A DNA stretch of 27,955 nt from Streptomyces avicenniae. GTDB taxonomy: Bacteria; Actinomycetota; Actinomycetes; Streptomycetales; Streptomycetaceae. The position numbers and the translations under genes were made by a program. Numbering within the stretch: position 1 is the first letter of the stretch; each line of letters begins with the position of its first letter. Below the pieces are notes generated by a model. It was not told the origin of the DNA. It did not search any database and worked only from the letters and a program-made list of their open reading frames with translations. The stretch is from positions 1 through 27,955 of the forward strand of contig NZ_JOEK01000022.1 of NCBI RefSeq assembly GCF_000719135.1. The letters run 5' to 3'. Below, one piece after another: positions 8,619 through 16,006 of this stretch.

Positions 8619-8667
8619 AACCTCTGGGCTATGAGCCCGGCGAGCTACCGAGTTGCTCCACCTCGCG
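8619..8667 (-). pseudogene. 5' portion of an initiator tRNA (tRNA-fMet-like remnant)
   Basis: Read on the minus strand from 8667, about 49 bases follow a Streptomyces initiator tRNA with roughly five differences by my recollection of that gene: 5' acceptor strand, D arm (GGTGGAGCA then CTCGGTAGCTCGC) and anticodon arm with CAT at 8633-8631 in the loop CTCATAG. The anticodon stem carries one mismatch. The similarity stops after the variable loop: no T-arm and no matching 3' acceptor strand follow. It is therefore a fragment rather than a functional tRNA. It may be a scar of integration or recombination, or a decoy for element targeting; the sequence cannot decide. Confidence 0.7.
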
Positions 8668-8733
8668 CCGGTGAACACCACCGGACGTCAGGGCGGCGGG
8701 CGCTGGAGACCCCTTTTTGCCGGGCGCAGGCTG

Positions 8734-9309
8734 CTACGCGGCGAAGCCGATGTTTTTGACGTACTCGTACTGGCCCCACTGGGAGCCTAGATCGGGCAGG
8801 ACATCGGCGGTCCAGGCGTCGTCCAGGCCCTGGTGGTCGCCGGCCGCCCAGGATCCGACGATCTTGTCCCAGCGGCGCACGTTCATCGTCCGGTGTTCCA
8901 CCACCCGCTGGAGCTGGCGCGCCACGCCGGACTGGTCGATGGGGTGGATCTCCACGCGAGTGCCGCGGCCCTCGCGGTTGAGGCGGGCGGTGAGGTGGCG
9001 GGCGACGTTGCGGCGCCGCACCGCCCGGTAGGCAGCGTCGATGCGTTCCAGGTTGGCCTTCGAGGGACGGCGTGTGCCCTGCATCCATGCCTTCAGCGTC
9101 CGGTCGCTCACGGTCAGTCCGGCGTCCTTGGCTGCCTGCCAGGCCCTGTCCGACGTCGTCAGGTAGTGCAGGCGTGCCATCAAGCCACGCCTGGCGGTCA
9201 CCGGGGTGGCGATGTGAGCGGCGAGCCGGTCGAGCTGGCGGGCGACGGCTTCGCTGCCCTTGATCCCGCTCGCGCCGAACTTCCCGAAGTCGATGTTCTT
9301 CTCGGGCAT
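8734..9309 (-). CDS. tpg: Telomere terminal protein (Tpg-like)
   Basis: A 191-residue basic protein, the size of Streptomyces terminal proteins (about 185 residues), which are covalently attached to the 5' ends and prime fill-in of the telomere overhang. It has the Tpg plan: an N-terminal basic helix (TARRGLMARLHYL, 38-50), a helix-turn-helix around 54-95 ending in the recognition segment LKAWMQGTRRPS, a basic stretch (RAVRRRNVARHL) and a C-terminal domain closing with an aromatic/acidic segment. Identity to archetypal Tpg appears low, so this is a divergent class, consistent with the unusual telomere sequence. The ATG at 9309 directly abuts the stop of the tap-like gene, with CAGGAG inside the end of that gene as ribosome binding site. 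The tap-then-tpg order is the standard arrangement. An alternative is a generic HTH protein, made unlikely by the context. Confidence 0.8.
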   Translation of the reverse strand: MPEKNIDFGKFGASGIKGSEAVARQLDRLAAHIATPVTARRGLMARLHYLTTSDRAWQAAKDAGLTVSDRTLKAWMQGTRRPSKANLERIDAAYRAVRRRNVARHLTARLNREGRGTRVEIHPIDQSGVARQLQRVVEHRTMNVRRWDKIVGSWAAGDHQGLDDAWTADVLPDLGSQWGQYEYVKNIGFAA

Positions 9310-10866
9310 TTACTGCTCCTGCCCCGTGCTGGCTTCGGTGTCGCTTGCGGCGGTGTACGTGTCCTTGACTTTCACCTCGGTAACCGAGCGGCCTTCGGGG
9401 AAGACACGGCGCCAGTCTCCGATGACGTGGAGTTCGTCGGTTCCCATCGCCCGCACGACGGGCAGTCCCGCGTCGTGGGCCTTGAGTGCCTTCATCCAGA
9501 GGTTGGCGAAGGCCTGGGAGCGGATGATGTGCATCCAGTCCGGGCGGTAGAGCTCCCGGTTGTAGTTCGACTCCCCCATCGTTGAGACGAACTTGGAGTA
9601 CATCGCCTTCACGTACTCAAGCGTCAGCCCGTCGCCGTCTGCGAGCGCGGAGTCGCGGGCGTCCTTGAGTGCGATACGGAACTTCTCCAGGAGGTTCTCG
9701 GTGGCGCCCGAGGTGTACGACTCGTGGATCTCGGGCGGCCCGCACAGGCGGTGCTTCGGGCCGGACAGGCGCAGCAGCAGGCGCAGGGTCGGTTCGGTGA
9801 CCCACAGCGGGCCCGGTTCGTCGCGCTGGCCGATCGGGTTGGGCAGCACCGCGTCGTGCTCCCAGGCGGGCGGGGTGATCAGGTGGACTCCGGCGCGGCG
9901 CCGGTCGTGTGCGAAGCCCGTGGAGTGTTCAAGCTGGCCGAGCGGGAGGTGGGTCTTGAGGGCCGAGAGGTAGGCACCGTTGATGTCGAGTGCGGTGACC
10001 TCATGCTGGCCGGGCGGCAGTTCCGGCCGCGTCCACTTTGGGCGGGCCTCCCAGATCTGGTCGGCGCCCCTGGAGGTCTGCTTCTTGAGGATGTCGGGGA
10101 TCCAGGGGTGGGCGATCACGTCGTAGCGGGCGCCCTTGCGGGTCTCGTCCAGCAGGCGCATCGCGTCCGGGATCGCCCGCTTCAGCAGTACGGCGCTCGC
10201 GGCCTCGACGTCGCCTTGGTGCTCGGCGAGCACGGCGTGCACCACTTCGTGGATCAAGTCGGCCGGCCCGGACGGCTCCTGGAACGCCCGCCCGCGCGGG
10301 ACCGTGTCTTTCCCGACGGCCGGACGGGGTGGGCGAGCCGTACGCGGCACTTGGGCCCGGGCAGATGGCGCGGTGGGCGAGGACTTCGGGGTTTGTGCAG
10401 GGGCTGCCTGACAGCCGGAGGGGTCCAGATGCTGAGCGAATCCCGCCACACGCTGTCTGGCCGGACGCCCGCACAGCACACACGGCTCGGGCACGGCGAG
10501 CAGTTCCACCTCGTCCTCGTCCTGGCCGTGCTTCGTCGACGACATAGAGGCGACGGCCGCCGCAGCAGTGCCTGATGCCGCGGACCGCTCCTCAGCCGGC
10601 TCCGCCGTGGTGGTTTCGGTCTCGGTGGTGAGCTTGGCGTTCAGCCCGTCCAGCAGATACGCGTACTTGGTGCGGACCTCACCGGCCGGGTCCCGGCCGT
10701 TCTCCCATCCGCTGAGGGTGGACGGGCTCACCCCGAGCGCACGGGCCACCTGCGCCTTGGACAGCCGGGCTCGCTCCCGCAGCTCGCGGCGTACCTGGCA
10801 GGGCGGGAGTTCGGCCTGCGGGCCGACGGCGTCGAGGAGCGAGTCGATCGCGTCGAAGTCACTCAC
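9310..10866 (-). CDS. tap: Telomere-associated protein (Tap-like) with polymerase-like motifs
   Basis: Starting at GTG 10866 this protein has 518 residues, shorter than the roughly 740 of archetypal Tap, which binds the telomere overhang and recruits Tpg. Residues 24-58 form an XRE-type helix-turn-helix (LSKAQVARALGVSPSTLSGW). C129xxC132, His146 and Cys152 could bind zinc. A low-complexity Pro/Ala/Thr linker at about 153-190 leads to a C-terminal domain with three segments resembling family B DNA polymerase motifs: LDINGAY (Asp294, motif A), KAMYSKFVSTMG (420-430, motif B) and GTDELHV (Asp477, motif C). The polymerase resemblance is my inference. The GTG overlaps the stop of the upstream HTH gene by 4 bp (GTGA), and the stop abuts tpg, so HTH, tap and tpg form one transcription unit. 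The frame is open 48 codons upstream, but that part overlaps the HTH gene. Confidence 0.8.
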   Translation of the reverse strand: MSDFDAIDSLLDAVGPQAELPPCQVRRELRERARLSKAQVARALGVSPSTLSGWENGRDPAGEVRTKYAYLLDGLNAKLTTETETTTAEPAEERSAASGTAAAAVASMSSTKHGQDEDEVELLAVPEPCVLCGRPARQRVAGFAQHLDPSGCQAAPAQTPKSSPTAPSARAQVPRTARPPRPAVGKDTVPRGRAFQEPSGPADLIHEVVHAVLAEHQGDVEAASAVLLKRAIPDAMRLLDETRKGARYDVIAHPWIPDILKKQTSRGADQIWEARPKWTRPELPPGQHEVTALDINGAYLSALKTHLPLGQLEHSTGFAHDRRRAGVHLITPPAWEHDAVLPNPIGQRDEPGPLWVTEPTLRLLLRLSGPKHRLCGPPEIHESYTSGATENLLEKFRIALKDARDSALADGDGLTLEYVKAMYSKFVSTMGESNYNRELYRPDWMHIIRSQAFANLWMKALKAHDAGLPVVRAMGTDELHVIGDWRRVFPEGRSVTEVKVKDTYTAASDTEASTGQEQ

Positions 10867-11150
10867 CGGCTCGCCCCCTTCGTCTCGGCCCGGACGGAAC
10901 GGCGCCGGTCGGCGGGCAGCGCCTCGCATGCTCTGGTCGGACCCGCAAGCAAGTCCAGGGCGCCGATGCCGTAATACTCGGCCAGGACATCGACGTCGCG
11001 CAGGCTCCACGAAACGGCACCCGACTGCCGGCGCGACACCTGCGTCTGCGTCAGCCCCAGCACTGCCGCGACCGACCGCTGCGAGTCACCCGTCACCTGC
11101 ATCAACGCGGCCACCGTCAGCCGCAGCGACTCTTCCAAGGTCAATCCCAC
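10863..11150 (-). CDS. Small XRE-type helix-turn-helix protein heading the tap-tpg operon
   Basis: A 95-residue protein from GTG 11150. Residues about 10-45 form a helix-turn-helix (SQRSVAAVLGLTQTQVSRRQ), followed by a helix in which a DVDVLAEYYGI segment resembles the helix that closes XRE domains. A short basic tail ends the protein. It precedes tap with a 4-bp GTGA overlap and is therefore probably translated with it; autoregulation of the tap-tpg unit, or an accessory telomere-binding role, is plausible. Start choice: a TACAAT -10-like hexamer ends six bases before the GTG, fitting a leaderless transcript beginning at this codon. A GAGGG two bases upstream is too close to be a normal ribosome binding site, although it could serve the TTG two codons later. 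Confidence 0.7.
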   Translation of the reverse strand: MGLTLEESLRLTVAALMQVTGDSQRSVAAVLGLTQTQVSRRQSGAVSWSLRDVDVLAEYYGIGALDLLAGPTRACEALPADRRRSVRAETKGASR

Positions 11151-11156
11151 GCCCTC

Positions 11157-11162
11157 ATTGTA
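11157..11162 (-). promoter_or_regulatory. Candidate -10 element (TACAAT) for the HTH-tap-tpg unit
   Basis: TACAAT on the minus strand lies six bases before the GTG at 11150, the spacing expected for actinobacterial leaderless transcription with TANNNT at -12 to -7. No clear -35 hexamer is seen. The AT-richer divergent region 11150-11230, containing CATTCATGCGT-like near-palindromic pieces, would also hold the promoter of the plus-strand gene at 11285. Confidence 0.45.
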
Positions 11163-11284
11163 TCCGAGTCGATGCAAATTACGCATGAATATCAGTGAAT
11201 TGCTTTCAGTGATGCACGGAAGCTTCATCACCCTGCTCGCGCGGGCCCTTGCTACGGGTCTCTCCTCATGCCTGCAGGTCAGCG

Positions 11285-12279
11285 ATGGGGACGGTCTTGT
11301 TCACACGGAATCCGGCGGGCCGCGCGCCGGGCGTCCCGCTTCGCCTGGCGTGCCTCTTCGACCGCTCGGCCGCCCTCACCCACCTGGCCCGCCATGCCCG
11401 CGCCGACGCGCTGCCCGGCCATCTGCGCCCCTGCCAGTGCCGGACGAGAGGCTGCCGCTGGCACCCCCGCCACCGCGGCTGCGCGGGACCTGTCCTGCTC
11501 GCCCTGACCTGCGACCGCAGCGGCCGCCCGTGGCGGTTGACCGATGCCTGCGCCGCCTGCGCGGCGGCGATGAGCCGCACCGCCGTCGTACCGCCCACCC
11601 TGCTCGGCACCGGCCACACCCAGCCGACCGCCAGCACGTCGCGCCCTGCGCGCACCGCGCCTGCGTTCGGCCCGGCAGAGCAGCAGCGCGTACGCGAAAT
11701 GCTCACCTACCTCGCCACAGCATTGCCCCGCTTCTCCTCCCCCGCCGCCCGGCTGCTCGCCCTGCAGTGTGCGCTGCGCGCCGACCACCACGGGCAGATC
11801 CGCCTGCCCCACGGGTTCCTGCGCGGCATGCGGCTGCACGGCCGCGCGGAGCTGTGGCTCGAACTGGAGCACGCCGGCTGGCTGTACCGCCCCAGCCGCA
11901 GATGCTCCCCTGTCCAGGCACAGCTGCTCGACGCCGCCGTCCTCCACCAGGCCCCCGCGCGCACCGCGCGCGTCCGCCGTCCAATGGGCCCTGCACCCCA
12001 CCCCGCTGGCCCTTCCGTCCGCCCTGCCCTCCGCTCTGCGGCTGACCGCACTCGCCCTGGCCGCCCACAGCGCTTCCGGGGCGGGCGGGGGGCGAGCTCA
12101 ACGTCCTCACCCGCCAGTGCGGACAGCCGCCCCAGCAGCTGGAGGACCTCCTCGACCAACTGGTCCGCGCCGGCCTCGTGACCGCCTGGCGCCATCATCA
12201 CGACAGCGGCGAGGTTTGGTGGGAGCTGCCCGCGCACTCTCCGGCCAGCGAGGACACCGTCCGAGAGGCCAGGACGTAA
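11285..12279 (+). pseudogene. Hypothetical winged-helix-type protein split by two frameshifts
   Basis: Coding character moves through all three plus frames. Frame one (from ATG 11285, or TTG 11249) carries a Cys/His-rich segment (CQCRTRGCRWHPRHRGC, then CAACAAA) and a helical region (EQQRVREMLTYLATALPRFSS). Near 11966-11973, in a GCGCGCG run, sense continues in the next frame as SAVQWALHPTPLALPSALPS. At a G6 run (12087-12092) it shifts again and ends as a helical, probably winged-helix, segment (GELNVLTRQCGQPPQQLEDL, then DQLVRAGLVTAW) with stop TAA 12277. Each shift is explained by one extra base (or two missing) in a repeat or homopolymer. About 330 residues if repaired. I have a vague sense of related hypothetical proteins on Streptomyces linear plasmids. 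Either a decayed gene or assembly error; the preserved sense in each segment favours error or very recent decay. Confidence 0.6.
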
Positions 12280-12283
12280 ACGG

Positions 12284-12313
12284 GCGTTGCGGCCGGTATG
12301 CCAGCCGCAACGC
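12284..12313. terminator. Bidirectional hairpin terminator
   Basis: A perfect 10-bp stem, GCGTTGCGGC (12284-12293) with GCCGCAACGC (12304-12313), and a 10-base loop, five bases after the stop of the plus-strand gene and about 55 bases beyond the stop of the converging patatin gene. There is no U-tract, which is common in Streptomyces. Confidence 0.7.
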
Positions 12314-12368
12314 ATCCTGCCGCTGTGCGTTCCAAAGGGGCATTCCTACTGGTTGCTTCGCTGCCTCC

Positions 12369-13469
12369 TCACCGGTGTGCGGGCCGCAAGTACATCGGCA
12401 GGACGGTGCGCATGAGCTGTTCGCCGCGGATGGTGATGGCCTCGAAGTCGCTGCGGGCCATGGCCGCGAAGTTGGTCGGGTAGGAGGCGACCGCACTGCG
12501 GGGGACGAGGTCGGCGGGCGGCGCGGGCAGCCGGTCGTCCTTCATGCCGAGGTAGGCCAGGGCGAAGCCGTCGATGCGACCGTTGGCGGCCCACTCGTGC
12601 AGGCGGGAGCGGGCGGAGTCCTGGGCCTTGCGGTGGACGGTGGCGAAGGAGCGGTTGAGCCGTCCGAACATGAAGTGCGGTGTCTTCAGGGCAAGTTCGC
12701 CCAGACCGGCGTCGCAGGAGATGATGAAGGGCACGTCGTAGACGTGCTGGGTGTGGTGCGGTGAGCGTCCGGGCTCGAGGACGGACAGGCCGAGGTTGTC
12801 GTAGACACCGCCGTCGGTGAGCAGCACGGTGTGCTGCTGGCTGTGCCCGTCGCGGTGCTGGAAGGTGAAGGCGCGTTCCAGGGCCGGCAGGAAGACGGGG
12901 TAGGCGGCGGAGGCGGCGACGGCGGTGGCGACGTGGATGGGTTCGGTGATGCTGCCGTAGCGGGAGCAGCCGCTACGAGTGCTGCCGAAGCGGACGGCGT
13001 TGGTGGTGGCCAGGTCGGTGGCGGTGAGGACGACGTCGAGGCCGGGGTGGGTGACGTCGGCCATGGTGGTGGTGCCGAATGCCTTGTGGGTGAGAACGGC
13101 GGCCAGGGCGTCGGTGCGGTTGGCAGGGCGGGCGACGCTGACGCCGCCGTGGCGGGAAAGCAGTCCGCGGGCGCCTGCGCGGGCCGCCGCGGTCAGGTTG
13201 CGTACGGCCGCGGAGGGCTTGAACGCCTGGCGTGCGATGTCCAGTTGGAGGCCCGAGCGCAGCAGGTCAGTGGTGCGGGTGTCGAAATCGGCAAAGTCTT
13301 GCGGGCCGTAGGCCCACAGAGCGGCGAGGAGGGAGCCGCCGGAGATGCCGGAAACGACGCGGATGCGGTCGAGGAGATCGCGGTCATGAAGGGCGCGCAG
13401 GCACCCGAGGTGGAAGGCGGCCGCGCGGGAGCCGCCGCCGGACAGGGCGAGGCCGATGGTACGAGTCAT
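12369..13469 (-). CDS. Patatin-like phospholipase, last gene of the E2-E1-JAB operon
   Basis: A 366-residue patatin-family acyl hydrolase. The glycine-rich oxyanion segment SGGGSRAA is at 10-17, the nucleophile elbow GISGG puts the catalytic Ser at 43, and the dyad Asp is Asp219 in TDGGVYDNLG. No signal peptide is evident, so it should act in the cytoplasm on membrane phospholipids. Patatin effectors that damage the membrane are known in anti-phage systems such as CBASS (CapV), but no CD-NTase gene is present here. The ATG at 13469 overlaps the stop of the E2-E1-JAB gene by 4 bp (ATGA), so the two are translationally coupled; an upstream in-frame extension lies wholly within that gene and is rejected. 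Its effector role is inferred from the operon. Confidence 0.88.
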   Translation of the reverse strand: MTRTIGLALSGGGSRAAAFHLGCLRALHDRDLLDRIRVVSGISGGSLLAALWAYGPQDFADFDTRTTDLLRSGLQLDIARQAFKPSAAVRNLTAAARAGARGLLSRHGGVSVARPANRTDALAAVLTHKAFGTTTMADVTHPGLDVVLTATDLATTNAVRFGSTRSGCSRYGSITEPIHVATAVAASAAYPVFLPALERAFTFQHRDGHSQQHTVLLTDGGVYDNLGLSVLEPGRSPHHTQHVYDVPFIISCDAGLGELALKTPHFMFGRLNRSFATVHRKAQDSARSRLHEWAANGRIDGFALAYLGMKDDRLPAPPADLVPRSAVASYPTNFAAMARSDFEAITIRGEQLMRTVLPMYLRPAHR

Positions 13470-16006
13470 GGGCGAGCCTTGCGTGGAAACGAGACGGGAC
13501 GGTGGGGGCGGGTGGCGTAGCCGCCGGGCCACCAGGTCAAGGGGCCGAGGCGAGCGGATGGTTGCGGCGGGGGCGGCTCGGCCGCGACGGAGGCAGTGCG
13601 GGTGGCGAGGTGGGCGTAGAGGTGAGGGCCGTCACCGGTCGCGAGCCACTTGTGCCAGACGGGGTCCGGTCCCCCGGCGATCAGGACCAGGGCGCGGGCG
13701 GGGGCGTCGCTCAGTGGGAGGGTGAGGCTGGTCATGGCGGCACGGTCGGTGGCACTGGGCTGCGCGGCGGTGTGCGGGTGGGTGTGCCACATGCCCATGA
13801 AGCGGCTGATGTTGCCGGTCGCCTCCCGGCGGGCGGCGAGGTGGCCGCTGACGCCGTCCAGGCCGTGCCGGAAGTATGCCTCCGTCAGCAGGGAGTCGGG
13901 GGGCGGGCCGGTGGCCTCGTCGACGAAGATCACGCCGGTGGCGTCGTCGATGAGGCCGAGGAGGGTGCCGCCGGTTTCCACGAGCGGGCCCCTGACCCGG
14001 GTGCCGCGGCGGGCTTCCGCGCGCATTTCAGCCAGTGCGGCGGGGGTGATGCGCACGTCGTAGCCGGTGGCCTCATCTGTGACGACGGTGTCGTTGGGCC
14101 AGGTCAGCCAGCGCGGCCCGGCGGGCTGGGCGCTGGCGGGGCCGGCGGGCATGCGGACGATGAGCGTGGCCATGGTGTGCCGGCCGCCGGGGTCGGCCAG
14201 GGCGTGGAGGATGCCCGTCACCAGTTGTCCGGCCAGCGCGGTGACATCGGCGGCCGATCCGGTGAAGGTGGCGTCCGAGCAGCCGGGTTCGGGCTGGAAG
14301 AGCTCGGTCGGTGGCTGGGTGGGGAAGAAGTCCTCGACCAGGTCGTCGAAGGCGTGCGTGGCGTCGGTGTGCGCGGCCAGCGCGGTGCGGCGCAGGACGT
14401 CGGCGCCACCGCCGGTGGCGCCGCAGGGTGAGAGGGCGGCGAGGCCGCGGGTGGCGTGGTGGCCGATCATCAGCGTGGCCAGGTGGGGCCACGGGTTGGC
14501 ATCGGTGCGGCGGGCACGTTCGAGGTGGGCGCGGACGATGCGATTGGCGGTGCAGTCCCAGATCAGGTCGAAGGCGCGCAGGTCGAGTTCGGACAACCGG
14601 GTGGTGATGTCCCCGACGACGGCTTCGACGCGGGTGGTGTGGGGGTCGATCCCGTTAAGGCGGTCGGCCAGGACGCTCGCCTTGGGCAGGCCGATGTCGG
14701 CGTCCGTATAGGGCTGGCGCGCCAGAATTCCGGGATGGACGAGCGCCTGGTCGGCGACGGTGAGGTGCGCGGCTCCGGCGCGTGCGCACATGTCGGCGAC
14801 CGGGGCGCCCAGGGCACCGGCGCCCAGGACGAGGATGCGTTTGCCCCGCAGCCAGGCCGCAGGAGTGGCGTGGTCGCGGCGAACGGTGACTTCGGGGCGG
14901 GCCTCGTACACGCGCATCCACCGGGTGGGCAGACGGTCGAGCCACTCGGTGCCGAACTGGACGACCTCCTCGCCAAGTTCGGCCAGGTGCGCATGTCCGC
15001 TGAAGGAAGTGTCGACGGTCAGCCGGCCGAGCCGGTCGGCGAAGTCGGGCAGGTGCCAGGCCACCAGGTGGGTCTGGCGCGGGCCGTCGCCCGCGATGCC
15101 GCGTGAGGGGGTGCCCAGCAGCAGGTGCACCGGCGCGACCGGAGTGTCCTCGTCGTCCTCGTCCGGCGCCTTGCCGTCGGGGTGGAGCAGGGTGCGGTTG
15201 TGGTCCGCGACGAATCCCGTCAGCCCCAGCAGCAGACGTGACGTGATGTGGTCGCGGGCCAGGGCCTCGACCAGTTCCCGCGCGGTGAGCGGGTATTCGA
15301 ACGTCAGGTGCTTCGTGGTGACGACGGCGGGGGCGAGGAACACGCGGGCGCTGGCCGGGAGGGCGGCCATCTCCCGCAGCTGCTCCGGGCTGCCGGGCCA
15401 GGGGTCCTCGATGGCAAGCCAGCCCACCACGTCGCATCGCGTGTCGGTGACCTCGTGCAGTACGGCGGCGCCCAGCCACGGCCCGTCCGGCCGTGCGACG
15501 GGCGCGTCGCGGCGGATCACGAGGAGCCCCGCCGCGCGGTCGGTCAGGGCATTCGGAGGGTGCAGGGGTTCCCCGGGGCGGTCCAGTTCTCCCGCGGCGG
15601 CCGCTTCGAACCAGTCCAGGAGGCGGTTGATGAACCCGTACATGCCGTCGGCCGGATCCCACTCAGTCGCCGTTGAACGGTACAGACACAGGTGGCGGCC
15701 CCAGTTGACGTGCGGGGCACCCGCGAACCGGGTATGCCGGGTCCGCACACTGGGGGCGGTGAACGGGAAGCGCGAGGGGATCAGCAGGGTGACCGCCTCG
15801 ACACCGCGCAGCCTCAGGCCGCCTGGGGTGCGCGGCAGGTTGGCGCAGCCGATGCTGATGCGGGCCTCGACGTACCCGGCCCGGTCGGCGACAGCGGCCA
15901 CATGCGTGGCCGCCACCGCTCCTTGGGAGGCCTGGACGATGCGGTGAAGCTGGTCGAGAGCGAGCCGCTGGCCCTCGGTGAGGTCCAGGGTGGTGCTGTC
16001 CTTCAC
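13466..16006 (-). CDS. Fused E2-E1-JAB ubiquitin-like conjugation/deconjugation protein
   Basis: An 846-residue protein from GTG 16006, coupled to the preceding gene by a GTGA overlap. Residues about 1-140 form an E2-like domain: hydrophobic strands, then the HxNWGRHLCLY segment with candidate catalytic Cys107. A middle region of unknown fold follows. Residues about 388-600 are a ThiF/E1-type adenylation domain: nucleotide loop GAGALG (395-400), acidic Asp419, Arg430-Gln431, Lys442 and Asp484 in WDCTAN; Cys576 in EPGCSDATF is a candidate E1 thioester cysteine. Residues about 650-800 form a JAB/MPN metalloprotease: Glu677, His741-x-His743-Pro and Ser751-x-x-Asp754. All catalytic residues needed for activation, transfer and removal appear present in one chain. 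In CBASS (Cap2, Cap3) and Bil systems these are separate or paired proteins, so the triple fusion is notable. No obvious ubiquitin-like substrate is encoded beside it. Confidence 0.9.
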   Translation of the reverse strand: MKDSTTLDLTEGQRLALDQLHRIVQASQGAVAATHVAAVADRAGYVEARISIGCANLPRTPGGLRLRGVEAVTLLIPSRFPFTAPSVRTRHTRFAGAPHVNWGRHLCLYRSTATEWDPADGMYGFINRLLDWFEAAAAGELDRPGEPLHPPNALTDRAAGLLVIRRDAPVARPDGPWLGAAVLHEVTDTRCDVVGWLAIEDPWPGSPEQLREMAALPASARVFLAPAVVTTKHLTFEYPLTARELVEALARDHITSRLLLGLTGFVADHNRTLLHPDGKAPDEDDEDTPVAPVHLLLGTPSRGIAGDGPRQTHLVAWHLPDFADRLGRLTVDTSFSGHAHLAELGEEVVQFGTEWLDRLPTRWMRVYEARPEVTVRRDHATPAAWLRGKRILVLGAGALGAPVADMCARAGAAHLTVADQALVHPGILARQPYTDADIGLPKASVLADRLNGIDPHTTRVEAVVGDITTRLSELDLRAFDLIWDCTANRIVRAHLERARRTDANPWPHLATLMIGHHATRGLAALSPCGATGGGADVLRRTALAAHTDATHAFDDLVEDFFPTQPPTELFQPEPGCSDATFTGSAADVTALAGQLVTGILHALADPGGRHTMATLIVRMPAGPASAQPAGPRWLTWPNDTVVTDEATGYDVRITPAALAEMRAEARRGTRVRGPLVETGGTLLGLIDDATGVIFVDEATGPPPDSLLTEAYFRHGLDGVSGHLAARREATGNISRFMGMWHTHPHTAAQPSATDRAAMTSLTLPLSDAPARALVLIAGGPDPVWHKWLATGDGPHLYAHLATRTASVAAEPPPPQPSARLGPLTWWPGGYATRPHRPVSFPRKARP

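Noticed and set aside
8619..8667. Functional initiator tRNA gene
   Set aside because: No T arm and no 3' acceptor strand follow the anticodon arm, and the anticodon stem has a mismatch.
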